Part shown: positions 8,348 through 16,140 of the stretch, piece after piece | Position numbering within the stretch: position 1 is the first letter of the stretch | How the letters are laid out: each line of letters starts with the position of its first letter | DNA from: Lysinibacillus_B sp050613145 | GTDB taxonomy: Bacteria > Bacillota > Bacilli > Bacillales_A > Planococcaceae | Length of the DNA: 64,000 bases | NCBI RefSeq assembly: GCF_050613145.1 | Contig: NZ_CP192507.1 | Span: 62,001 to 126,000 of the forward strand | Direction of reading: 5' to 3' | Notes under the pieces: generated by a model | The model's database searches: none | Told to the model about the DNA's origin: nothing | What the model saw: the letters and a program-made list of their open reading frames with translations, nothing else | Program-made: the position numbers and the translations under genes

Positions 8348-9178
8348 ATGAAATGGAAGCGCAGTGAACGCCTTGTTGATATGACTTACTATTTACTTGA
8401 GCATCCACACCAGCTGATCCCGCTAACTTATTTTTCTGATCTATACAATGCCGCAAAATCCTCAATTAGTGAGGATTTAACGATTGTAAAGGAAACTTTT
8501 GAAGAAAAAGGAATCGGGTTGTTACTGACAGTACCTGGCGCAGCAGGTGGGGTAAAATATATCCCGAAAATGTCAGATGAAGAAGTAAAAAATATTATTC
8601 ACGAACTGATTGTAGAACTGGGGCAGTCGGATCGATTATTACCAGGCGGCTACTTATTTATGACGGACTTATTAGGCAATCCCGATTTAATGAATCGAGT
8701 GGGAAAAGTCTTTGCTAGCGCATTTGCAGACAAGCAAATCGATGTCATCATGACCGTTGCAACGAAAGGGATTTCAATTGCCCATGCTATTGCACGTCAT
8801 TTGAATGTACCGGTTGTCGTTGTTCGTCGTGATAATAAAGTAACAGAAGGTTCTACCGTCAGTATTAATTATGTATCAGGTTCTTCTCGTCGTATTCAGA
8901 CGATGGTATTATCAAAACGCAGTATGAAGAGTGGCCAGCGTGTGCTCATTACCGATGATTTTATGAAGGTCGGCGGTACGATGAACGGAATGAAAAATTT
9001 ACTGGAGGAGTTCGATTGTGAGCTTGCAGGTATTGCCGTTTTAGTAGAAGCAGAGCATGCGGATGAAACGCTTGTTGATGACTACTATTCTTTAGTGAAA
9101 TTACATGAAGTAAACGAGAAGGATCGTACCATTGCATTAAGTGAAGGGAATTATTTTTCAAAGGAGCGATTAGGATGA
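8348..9178 (+). CDS. purR: Purine operon repressor
   Basis: Transcriptional repressor of purine synthesis genes, relieved by PRPP. The N-terminal ~75 residues form the winged helix (KWKRSERLVDMTYYLLEHP). The rest is a phosphoribosyltransferase-fold domain with the PRPP-binding stretch VLITDDFMKVGGTMNGM near residue 200. 276 residues versus about 285 in Bacillus subtilis. ATG 8348 has AGGAGAGG upstream. Its TGA overlaps the ridA ATG by 4 bases, so the two are coupled. Confidence 0.95.
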   Translation: MKWKRSERLVDMTYYLLEHPHQLIPLTYFSDLYNAAKSSISEDLTIVKETFEEKGIGLLLTVPGAAGGVKYIPKMSDEEVKNIIHELIVELGQSDRLLPGGYLFMTDLLGNPDLMNRVGKVFASAFADKQIDVIMTVATKGISIAHAIARHLNVPVVVVRRDNKVTEGSTVSINYVSGSSRRIQTMVLSKRSMKSGQRVLITDDFMKVGGTMNGMKNLLEEFDCELAGIAVLVEAEHADETLVDDYYSLVKLHEVNEKDRTIALSEGNYFSKERLG

Positions 9179-9549
9179 AAACGGTATCAACAACAAATGC
9201 ACCAGCAGCGATTGGTCCTTATGCACAAGGGATTATCGTCAATAACATGTTTTATTCTTCAGGTCAAATTCCATTAACTGCACAAGGTGAGTTAGTAGAA
9301 GGCGATATTAAAGAACAGACAAATCAAGTATTTGAAAACTTAAAAGCGGTATTAGCAGCAGCTGGTACATCTTTAGACCAAGTTGTCAAAACAACGGTAT
9401 TTATGAAAGATATGAACGATTTTGCACATATGAATGAAGTGTATGCATTGCATTTCGGAAATCATAAGCCAGCTCGTTCAGCTGTAGAAGTAGCACGCCT
9501 GCCGAAAGATGTAAAAGTAGAAATCGAAGTCATTGCATTAGTGAAATAA
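9175..9549 (+). CDS. ridA: RidA (YjgF/YabJ) enamine/imine deaminase
   Basis: Hydrolyses reactive enamines and imines such as 2-aminoacrylate made by PLP enzymes; in Bacillus it is co-transcribed with purR and called yabJ. The 124-residue product has the family signature: APAAIGPYAQG at the N-terminus, GQIPLT, the ENLKAVLAAAG segment, and the substrate-binding arginine in PARSAVEVARLP. Trimeric cytoplasmic enzyme. It ends the purR operon at a strong terminator. Confidence 0.95.
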   Translation: MKTVSTTNAPAAIGPYAQGIIVNNMFYSSGQIPLTAQGELVEGDIKEQTNQVFENLKAVLAAAGTSLDQVVKTTVFMKDMNDFAHMNEVYALHFGNHKPARSAVEVARLPKDVKVEIEVIALVK

Positions 9550-9560
9550 GCATATAAAAA

Positions 9561-9604
9561 GGGGGTGATTGGAAAGGGTTAGCTTGCCAATCACCCTCTC
9601 TTCT
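9561..9604 (+). terminator. Terminator after ridA; possible degenerate double-hairpin repeat
   Basis: GGGTGATTGG / CCAATCACCC stem followed by TCTCTTCT. The downstream sequence up to about 9645 (GCTCCT...CATCAAAATG) resembles the matching part of the repeats at 13.1 and 60.8 kb, so this may be a third, decayed copy. Confidence 0.75.
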
Positions 9605-9709
9605 GCTCCTCGTAACTATCATTACGCTCATCAAAATGTCACTATTCTTGCTGGAAAAAACATTATTTTTCATAAAAAATAAAATATTTTCAATTTTTAT
9701 TCAATTCAG

Positions 9710-9738
9710 GCAGGAATTTTATATTTTTTGTAGAAATT
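9710..9738 (+). promoter_or_regulatory. SigH-type promoter of spoVG
   Basis: GCAGGAATT (9710-9718), 11 bases, GTAGAAATT (9730-9738) matches the SigH pattern RnAGGAWWW-N11-12-RnnGAATWW with one mismatch. spoVG is the classic SigH-controlled gene. A transcript would begin near 9745, immediately at the conserved coding sequence. Confidence 0.65.
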
Positions 9739-9769
9739 AACTCTCATAAAAGATGTAAGATTACGCCGT

Positions 9770-10039
9770 GTGCAAACTGATGGCAGAATGCGCGCGATCG
9801 CTTCCATCACACTAGACGATGAGTTTGTAGTTCATGATATTCGAGTGATTGATGGCAATTCGGGTTTATTTGTTGCGATGCCGAGCAAGCGTACTCCAGA
9901 TGGGGAGTTTCGTGATATTGCCCATCCGATTAACTCGGGAACACGCAATAAAATCCAAGAAATCGTTTTAGCTGCTTATCACGCTTCAGACGAAGAAAAT
10001 GAAGAAGAAGTTTTACAATTAGAAGAATCAAACGTATAA
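9770..10039 (+). CDS. spoVG: SpoVG, RNA/DNA-binding regulator, with unclear start
   Basis: SpoVG is a small site-specific nucleic-acid-binding regulator linked to septation and sporulation. TDGRMRAIASITLDDEF, VHDIRVIDGNSGLFVAMPSK and GEFRDIAHPI identify it beyond doubt. GTG 9770 is only the first ordinary start codon: in frame upstream, codons 9752-9769 encode DVRLRR, which is conserved SpoVG sequence, so translation should begin earlier. Between the upstream stop (9731) and GTG the only possible start is ATA 9746, and no Shine-Dalgarno sequence is present for either. The leader, ribosome binding site and ATG seem to be missing. Confidence 0.85.
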   Translation: MQTDGRMRAIASITLDDEFVVHDIRVIDGNSGLFVAMPSKRTPDGEFRDIAHPINSGTRNKIQEIVLAAYHASDEENEEEVLQLEESNV

Positions 10040-10048
10040 GGGTTTTTC

Positions 10049-10091
10049 AATAAATGAGTCTATTCTTTCAAAGAATAGGCTTATTTTTTTT
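10049..10091 (+). terminator. Terminator after spoVG
   Basis: AATAAATGAGTCTATTCTTT pairs with AAAGAATAGGCTTATT around a CA loop, then T8. Confidence 0.85.
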
Positions 10092-10136
10092 GAAAAGATA
10101 AGAAAGTATAAATTTCTTCTAGTTTAAAGAGTGTCT

Positions 10137-10290
10137 AGGCATTCGCATTAAAATTTATTTTGCGACGAAAGCGTAAGCGGTAGGAGCACGCTGCTCGGGG
10201 TCGCTTTATCAAACACTACGCGTGTCAAGCACGCTAAGAGTTTACTGTTAGTGCTTGTCGCAGTTAAGCGGACGCGAATACGCTTTTCTT
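10137..10290. repeat. MITE-like element between spoVG and the ATP-grasp/Mur block
   Basis: A 150-base, locally GC-richer stretch. Its left end (ATTCGC then GCGACGAAAGC) matches the reverse complement of its right end (ATTCGC then GCGACAAGC) with similar spacing, giving imperfect terminal inverted repeats. GCACGCT occurs twice inside (10186-10192 and 10229-10235). No open frame. The rest of the gap to 10488 shows nothing else I can name. Confidence 0.4.
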
Positions 10291-10488
10291 AGAATCCTTG
10301 CTATTGATAGGGGGTTCTTTTTCTTCTTCAACTTTATAGCCCCCTATGTAATGCTAGGAAGTTATGCAGATTGGGCGTTATAAATTGCCATTTTCACTAT
10401 CTGTTCATATGGTAGAAAGAACCTTCTTATAGGTAAATGGGGCGTGTTTTACAGATCATAAATGACAAGGAAGGAGAGGACAAAGAAA

Positions 10489-10920
10489 ATGAAAAATGAA
10501 CAGCGAAAACAATCTTTCTTATGCGAAGCGCTGGAGGATATCAAAACATTTCAAGATTTACTCACAACTTCCTGGTCTAAATATTATGGTCATTTACTCA
10601 TGAAAATAGTGGGGAGTGACACAATCCCTTTTTGTCTTATCACAACAGAAGGTACGATATTAAGTTTAAGTAATGCAACAGCACAAATCGAAACAACATA
10701 TTTTCGGCTTGAGGGAATAGAAAAGCAATCTCGCCATATTACAGTGTCACTATTACGAGCATTTGACTTAGAAGATAATGAGACAAATATGATGAAGGAA
10801 GTTGTAAGATTAGAAAAATCACTTGCAAAGGCAACGGTAGATTTACGCTATATTACAGCGATTCAATTGTTAGATCCGGATTTATTAGTACGGAAATTTT
10901 ACGTGGAATCAAAATGGTAA
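10489..10920 (+). CDS. CotY/CotZ-like spore coat protein, cysteine-poor
   Basis: 143 residues. I recognise the CotY/CotZ outer-coat (insoluble fraction/crust) pattern: CEALEDIKTFQDLL at the N-terminus, DTIPFCLITTEGT in the middle, TYFRLEGIE, SLLRAFDLED, VVRLEKS and VDLRYITAIQLLDPDLL, each with a counterpart in CotZ. Known members are cysteine-rich; this one keeps only two cysteines. ATG 10489 is preceded by AAGGAGAGG. It lies 22 bases before the ATP-grasp/Mur ligase fusion and is probably co-transcribed, which ties that enzyme to the spore surface. Assignment is from motif recall, not a search. Confidence 0.65.
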   Translation: MKNEQRKQSFLCEALEDIKTFQDLLTTSWSKYYGHLLMKIVGSDTIPFCLITTEGTILSLSNATAQIETTYFRLEGIEKQSRHITVSLLRAFDLEDNETNMMKEVVRLEKSLAKATVDLRYITAIQLLDPDLLVRKFYVESKW

Positions 10921-10942
10921 TACAAGAAAGGGAGCGTATTGG

Positions 10943-13111
10943 ATGACAACGATTGGTATGTTACATCACCGTAAAGATCCAACAACGGTGATTAAATCGT
11001 ATGCATATGCAGCAGTAGCAAAAGCAGAAGGGGTATCCTTTTTTTATTTTTCCCCAAATACCGTTAATTTTACGACTAAGACGATTCAGGCAAAGATATT
11101 AGAGGATGGTGAGTGGAAAGAACGTACCGTCCCTTTTCCTGATGTGATTTACAATACAGGCAGTCCGGAAAAATTAGCTGTATCTAAAGAGATTATTAAC
11201 AAACTGAAAAAGGAAATTCCCTTTACAACGCATTCTATTGGTAATAAGTGGAATATTACAGAGCGGTTAAAGGAAGCAAAGGAATTTGCGAACTATTTGA
11301 TTCCGACTGAAGTTGTGAAAACCGAAGCGCAATTTTATAAATATATTACATCGTTTAAAAAAGTAGTATTTAAACCGATGGCAGGGCGTAAAGGAAAAGG
11401 GATTTATTTTATTTCAAAAGTAGGAAGTAGCTATGAAGTTCAAAAAGATACGATTAAAGAACGCTACACAAAGGAGCAACTAGATACGCTTTTAACAGAG
11501 CAACTGGCACAAGAAACATTCATTATTCAACCATATATTCAATCTGTGATGAAATCGGGGCAAGTGTTTGATTTCCGATTGCATGTTCAAAAAAATGGTG
11601 AAGGAAAATGGGTGATTACGACCGTATATCCAAGAGTAGCACCCGCTGGCTCCATTATTCCAAACATTAATAATGGAGGTTTCACGAATTATTTAGAGCC
11701 ATTTTTACAACAAGAGTTTCAAGAAGAGGCATTTAATATAAAGCGGATGCTTGAGCACTTTGCTTTATCATTAGCACGCCATTTAGATGAAATTCAAATG
11801 GTCAAGTTTGGTGAAATTATTGATGAAATTGGCATCGATGTAGGGCTAGATGAAAATCGAAAAATTTGGATATATGAAGTAAATTGGCGACCAGGTTGTC
11901 CACCAGCATTTTACTTAGAGTTAGATGTCGTCAAGCATACCATTCAATATGCAAAATATTTGGCGCATCATCAGAAGGACATTCAAGAGGAAATTCGGGC
12001 AACGAAGAGAAGAAAAATGGAAGAAAAATCGCAAAAACCGATTATTGCCATTACGGGAAGTGCTGGGAAAACAACCTCAAAAGCCTTTTTGGCATCAATT
12101 CTATCAAAAAAATGGACGATTTTTGAGTCGAAAGATTATTGGAATACAACGGAACATACTAAACAGCATGCAGAGCTCATTAATGAGTCACACGAAGCGG
12201 TTGTATTAGAGTATGGTATGGCCTATCCAGGGGTCATTACAGATCATTGTAGTATTATTCAGCCGAATATTAGTATTGTTACGAATATAGGATTAGCACA
12301 TGTCGGTAACTTTGACGGTGATATTAAAGGGGTTGCAAAAGCGAAATCAGAGCTAATTCATGGCATGGATCAAAAAGGCTTGTTAATTTTAAATAAGGAT
12401 GATACAAATTCTACTTATTTAACGACCGATATGTTTAAAGGAAAAATCATGACCGTAGGCATTCATACGAACGCAGATTATAAGGCGTATGATGTGCAGT
12501 ATAAAGACGATGGTATGATATTTAAAATGAAATTAGCGGGGCAGGAAGTACAATTATTTATTCCCATAGTAGGGCAGCACCATGTTTATAATGCGCTGAA
12601 TGCGATTGCGGTGGCAGATCAATTAGGCTTCTCACCAATGGAGATCAAAGCAGGACTGCTATTTAAAAAGCCACCTCGTAGGCTAACATTGTATCATTGC
12701 CGTCACAATATTACATTAATTGACGATACGGTTCATTCACATCCTCAAGGGGCTAGAGCAGCAATTGATGTACTATCATCCATCGCAAAAAAACGAACAA
12801 TCGCCATTATTGGTCAGATGCGGGAACTGGGTGATTTACGAGAGGAACAATACCGTGAGTTAGGGGCTTATATTCATGAGAGAAATATCGATGTATTAAT
12901 TACGTATGGGTTCAGGACAGAAGATATTGGGCAAGGGGCTAAGGAAAAAGGCATGCCTGTCTCACACATACATCATTTCCTACAAAAAGATGAATTACAT
13001 GCACTCCTTAAAAAAATGGTCAAACCAGGCGATACGATTTTAGTTAAAGGGGCGAGTAAAACCAATATGTTTGAAACGATTAAATTTTTAGATGACCAAT
13101 TTAAACCATAA
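10943..13111 (+). CDS. YheC/YheD-type ATP-grasp fused to a MurF-like ligase
   Basis: 722 residues with two ATP-using ligase modules. Residues ~95-340 are a YheC/YheD (spore-coat-associated) ATP-grasp: VVFKPMAGRKGKGIYFI nucleotide loop, FIIQPYIQ, FDFRLHVQK and the metal/catalytic strand IWIYEVNWRPG. After a basic linker (~345-365) comes a Mur ligase: P-loop GSAGKTTS (~372), TNIGLAHVGNF, KAKSEL with the lysine that is carbamylated in Mur enzymes, and a C-terminal domain with LIDDTVHSHPQG. The MurF N-terminal UDP-sugar domain is absent. The layout recalls cyanophycin synthetase (ATP-grasp plus Mur module), so iterative amide-bond synthesis is plausible; the substrate is unknown. ATG 10943 follows AAAGGGAGCG. 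Confidence 0.85.
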   Translation: MTTIGMLHHRKDPTTVIKSYAYAAVAKAEGVSFFYFSPNTVNFTTKTIQAKILEDGEWKERTVPFPDVIYNTGSPEKLAVSKEIINKLKKEIPFTTHSIGNKWNITERLKEAKEFANYLIPTEVVKTEAQFYKYITSFKKVVFKPMAGRKGKGIYFISKVGSSYEVQKDTIKERYTKEQLDTLLTEQLAQETFIIQPYIQSVMKSGQVFDFRLHVQKNGEGKWVITTVYPRVAPAGSIIPNINNGGFTNYLEPFLQQEFQEEAFNIKRMLEHFALSLARHLDEIQMVKFGEIIDEIGIDVGLDENRKIWIYEVNWRPGCPPAFYLELDVVKHTIQYAKYLAHHQKDIQEEIRATKRRKMEEKSQKPIIAITGSAGKTTSKAFLASILSKKWTIFESKDYWNTTEHTKQHAELINESHEAVVLEYGMAYPGVITDHCSIIQPNISIVTNIGLAHVGNFDGDIKGVAKAKSELIHGMDQKGLLILNKDDTNSTYLTTDMFKGKIMTVGIHTNADYKAYDVQYKDDGMIFKMKLAGQEVQLFIPIVGQHHVYNALNAIAVADQLGFSPMEIKAGLLFKKPPRRLTLYHCRHNITLIDDTVHSHPQGARAAIDVLSSIAKKRTIAIIGQMRELGDLREEQYRELGAYIHERNIDVLITYGFRTEDIGQGAKEKGMPVSHIHHFLQKDELHALLKKMVKPGDTILVKGASKTNMFETIKFLDDQFKP

Positions 13112-13269
13112 CCAAGGGGGTGTCCAGAAAGTTTTTACTTTCTGGACACCCCCTTTACTCCTTAATAATTATTCATTAAAAAATATTGCTCCTGCGGTGG
13201 TCACATCAAAATGCCACCATCCTCGTCGCAAAGGTCCGTCTCAAAATGTCTTTTCAGACGGCCCCTTCG
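13112..13269. repeat. Double-hairpin repeat, copy 1, between convergent genes
   Basis: Two hairpins in one unit. The first is a 17-bp perfect stem (13116-13132 with 13137-13153) that also acts as the terminator of the fusion gene. The second is CCGTCT/AGACGG (13236-13261) enclosing CAAAATGTCTTTTC. Between them are TATTGCTCC and CATCAAAATGC. The same layout recurs at 60779-60903. Confidence 0.75.
13116..13156. terminator. Bidirectional terminator in repeat copy 1
   Basis: GGGGGTGTCCAGAAAGT / ACTTTCTGGACACCCCC with a TTTT loop. It separates the convergent 10943-13111 and 13270-14475 genes. Confidence 0.85.
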
Positions 13270-14475
13270 CTATGTTGCTCGCATATGAAACTTAATTTCT
13301 TTGGCGGCTCTATCGGCTAATCTCCGTACTTCTGCTAGTGATTTTCCTTGTGTGATGATATAGGCATAACGGTGCCCCATGGATAAAGGTGGGATGAGTA
13401 AGGTTCCTTTTTTAGGCTTTATATAGACGTCATAAACGCCAGGTAATTTTGCTGCGCGTAGCTTTCCAGTCACTTTTTGTAGTATACCTTTGCGCTTTAC
13501 AATTAAGTACTTTGTATACACAAATTTTTGATGTGTAGGTTCTAAATGGGGTTTTTGTCCAAGGAATAACTTAAGCGTTTGCTCCACTAAATTAATACCA
13601 AAGGCAGCTTCAATCATTTTATTCATGGCACCACCAGAAATGCGCGGGTTAATTTCGATGAGCTTCCAACCATGAGGTGTCAAACGAAGCTCTAAATGGA
13701 GTGCACCTGTCTCAATATCAAAGTTAGTGACAATTGAATGTAAAACATTTTCAAGACCTGCTTGTAATTTTGGAGGGACCGTTGCTAATACACCATATCC
13801 TGTAATGATAAATCGCTGACCTTTTGTAATCTCTTGTTTGATGATAGCGACAATATGTGCTTGACGTTCATGGACAATAACTTCTACTAAATACTGAGGG
13901 CCATCTAAAAATTCTTCCACAATAATAGATTCCTCTGGATACTTATTGCGAAGGGAGGAGATATGTTTATTCAATTGCTTTTTGTTATTAGCAAGCAATA
14001 CATCTTTTGAGCCTGTAGATTTCGGTGATTTTACGATGACAGGGAAGTGCAATTTTTTAGTGAATTGGTCTTGAGGATTAATAATCTGGAACTTAGGTGA
14101 ATATGGTTCGTTTAATAAAAAGTTTCGCGTTTCTTCTTTATCCTCCATCATTTTAATCGCCTTAGAAGAAGTAAGATTGTGACAAAATTCATCACATAGT
14201 AAAGCAGCGACATGTACAAACGGATCAACAAAACTCACAATGTTTTGAATATCGAGTCCAATGCTTAGTAGTTTTTGAATTTCTTGTTTCATTTCTTCTA
14301 GGTTTGTTGTGTCAATCAAAATCATATTATGAATATCGGGATAGAGCTCACGCTGTTCTATTTGTCTTGGATTATTTGTGAAAAGAACGACCAAATAGCC
14401 TAAGTTTTCCGCTGCTTTAGTTGCTTCTCTACTGGAACCGGATTTATTTACACCTATAAAGAGTATGGTTTTCAA
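13270..14475 (-). CDS. ATP-grasp ligase, L-amino-acid-ligase/CarB-like
   Basis: 401 residues, predicted cytoplasmic carboxylate-amine ligase. The start KTILFIGVNKSGSSREATKA is a pre-ATP-grasp nucleotide-type fold. The ATP-grasp core shows FPVIVKSPKSTGSKDV (~residues 145-160), IIVEEFLDGPQ and the metal-binding LIEINPRISGG. This layout is shared by BacD/YwfE-type L-amino acid ligases and biotin-carboxylase-like enzymes. I chose TTG 14475, with GGAGATG 7 bases upstream; ATG 14484 directly abuts the GGAG. It is transcribed divergently from the MurF-like gene at 14633. The product may be a dipeptide or amino-acid conjugate; that is inference. Confidence 0.75.
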   Translation of the reverse strand: MKTILFIGVNKSGSSREATKAAENLGYLVVLFTNNPRQIEQRELYPDIHNMILIDTTNLEEMKQEIQKLLSIGLDIQNIVSFVDPFVHVAALLCDEFCHNLTSSKAIKMMEDKEETRNFLLNEPYSPKFQIINPQDQFTKKLHFPVIVKSPKSTGSKDVLLANNKKQLNKHISSLRNKYPEESIIVEEFLDGPQYLVEVIVHERQAHIVAIIKQEITKGQRFIITGYGVLATVPPKLQAGLENVLHSIVTNFDIETGALHLELRLTPHGWKLIEINPRISGGAMNKMIEAAFGINLVEQTLKLFLGQKPHLEPTHQKFVYTKYLIVKRKGILQKVTGKLRAAKLPGVYDVYIKPKKGTLLIPPLSMGHRYAYIITQGKSLAEVRRLADRAAKEIKFHMRAT

Positions 14476-14632
14476 AATATTCATCTCCATTATTTCTCTA
14501 ATTGTTATACCCTTTCTTAAATGTATGGTGAAAAATAGTTTTTGCATGGTTATCCATCACGTTTAATTCAAATATCTAAGCAATGTTTTTTTTAGCACAT
14601 ACGATATAGAAGAAAGGAGGGGGAAGTGTAGG

Positions 14633-16009
14633 GTGAAACCTCTTTCGGTGAAACAATTATGTACAATTATTTCAGGAGAGTTGGTACAAGGAGAAGAAGT
14701 TATCATTCAGTATGGTGCGTATCGATTAAAGCAAGTGAAGCATAAAAATACGGTTCTCTTTATCGAAAAGCGAATCGTAAGGTGGGAAGAACTTGCTACG
14801 TATTTTCCGCTAGTGCTTGTGACAGAATTGTCATACAGTTTTCGTGAACTACCACAACAAGTTACCCTTATTCAAGTAAAGCGTTCCGAAGAGGCTTTCT
14901 GGAAATTTATCAATTATTACCGTAATCAGTTTCAACTGCCGGTTGTAGCCATAACAGGAACCGCTGGAAAAACAACAACAAAGGAAATGGTAAAGCACAT
15001 TCTTACACCTTACAAAAAGGTGACAGCAACACAGCTTAGTACGAATTCGAGAACGGCTTTTTTACAGTATTTATTAAGCATTGAGGAAGATACAGAAGCG
15101 GCAGTTTTTGAAACAGCAGTCGGTGCACCAGGGGATTTACGTAGAGCAGGTGCCTATTTTAAGCCAACGATTGGTATTATTACGAATATAGGTGCTCACC
15201 ATTTAAATTATTGTAAGACACTTGAAGGGTACATCGAGGCAAAAGGAGAAATGGTAGATATTATAGACCCTAATGGGACATTAATTGTCAATGCTGAAGA
15301 TGGAAATACGAAAAAAATTGACCTACAAAAATTTAGTGGCAACATTATTAGAATAGGAAAGGACGCATCGTGTGATTTTAGAGCGAGCGATTTAAAATAT
15401 GGTGTAAACGGTATGCAATTTAAGGTTCATCATGGGCAACAGCATTATGATATACAAGTACCTGGTTTTGGTGAACATCAAGTGTATAATGCGCTTGCTG
15501 CTATCGCGGTGGTTGTTGAAATGGGTTTAACGATTCCGGAGGCGGCACAGCAGTTGCAAACATTTAAGCAGTTGAATAAACAGCTTCAATTATTTAATGG
15601 CATGAATGGGGCGCTGCTTTTAGATGATACATGGAGTATTACAACGACTTCACTTAGTGCAGCGTTAGATGTGTTAAATGCATTAGCCAATAGAAAGAAA
15701 AGGGTAGCGATTATTGGCACGATTACAGATGTTGGGTCTTGGGGATATACGATTCACGAGCAAGCAGGTGAGCTAATTTATAAAAAAGGCGTGGATGTGC
15801 TAATAACAGTAGGAGAGCATGCAAAAATAATGGGCGATTACGCCGTAAAACTAGGTTTCCAACAGCCTGTTTATAGCTTTAAAAATAGCATTTTAGTATA
15901 CGATTTACTAAAGGACATTGTGGATAGTAATACGATTATTTTAATTAAAGGTGATATGTACAGTAAAACGATGATTGAATTAGCAAGCAAATTAAGAAAA
16001 AAAATCTAA
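14633..16009 (+). CDS. MurF-like amide ligase (paralogue 1)
   Basis: 458 residues with the three-domain layout of MurF: N-terminal substrate domain (LSVKQLCTIISGELV), central ATPase with GTAGKTTTKE (~residue 109), TNIGAHHLNYC and AKGEMVD carrying the carbamylated-lysine position, and a C-terminal domain. MurF itself adds D-Ala-D-Ala to the peptidoglycan precursor, but here the MurF motif D-D-x-Y-N-A-N-P reads LLDDTWSITTTS, with the Asn-Ala-Asn-Pro lost. A different acceptor or incoming group is therefore likely. GTG 14633 follows AGGAGGGGG. A terminator follows at 16009. Confidence 0.8.
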   Translation: MKPLSVKQLCTIISGELVQGEEVIIQYGAYRLKQVKHKNTVLFIEKRIVRWEELATYFPLVLVTELSYSFRELPQQVTLIQVKRSEEAFWKFINYYRNQFQLPVVAITGTAGKTTTKEMVKHILTPYKKVTATQLSTNSRTAFLQYLLSIEEDTEAAVFETAVGAPGDLRRAGAYFKPTIGIITNIGAHHLNYCKTLEGYIEAKGEMVDIIDPNGTLIVNAEDGNTKKIDLQKFSGNIIRIGKDASCDFRASDLKYGVNGMQFKVHHGQQHYDIQVPGFGEHQVYNALAAIAVVVEMGLTIPEAAQQLQTFKQLNKQLQLFNGMNGALLLDDTWSITTTSLSAALDVLNALANRKKRVAIIGTITDVGSWGYTIHEQAGELIYKKGVDVLITVGEHAKIMGDYAVKLGFQQPVYSFKNSILVYDLLKDIVDSNTIILIKGDMYSKTMIELASKLRKKI

Positions 16010-16042
16010 ACCTTTCTCTTTTATATAAGAGGGAGGTTTTTT
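16009..16042 (+). terminator. Terminator after MurF-like paralogue 1
   Basis: AACCTTTCTCTT / AAGAGGGAGGTT, with two G-U pairs, followed by TTTTTTT. The hairpin overlaps the stop codon. Confidence 0.8.
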
Positions 16043-16140
16043 TACTACTATCATTTTGTATATTTATGGTTTTGCAGGCAAATACCCGGTCATTTAAGTG
16101 GCGAAAAGAATATAGTGTGAGAGAAGGGGGTGAGAGAAAG

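Noticed and set aside
10406..10414. SigK-type -10 (CATATGGTA) before the CotY/CotZ-like gene, and CATACGATA at 14598-14606
   Set aside because: The -10 patterns match CATAnnnTA, but no AC -35 lies at 16-17 bases in either case, so I do not call promoters.
11884..12209. Short frames inside the ATP-grasp/Mur fusion, which might signal a frameshift
   Set aside because: They are out-of-frame shadows; the main 722-codon frame is uninterrupted and both domains read well.
13092..13295. 67-codon open frame over the end of the fusion gene
   Set aside because: It runs through the terminator and repeat copy 1, has no ribosome binding site, and translates non-conserved sequence.
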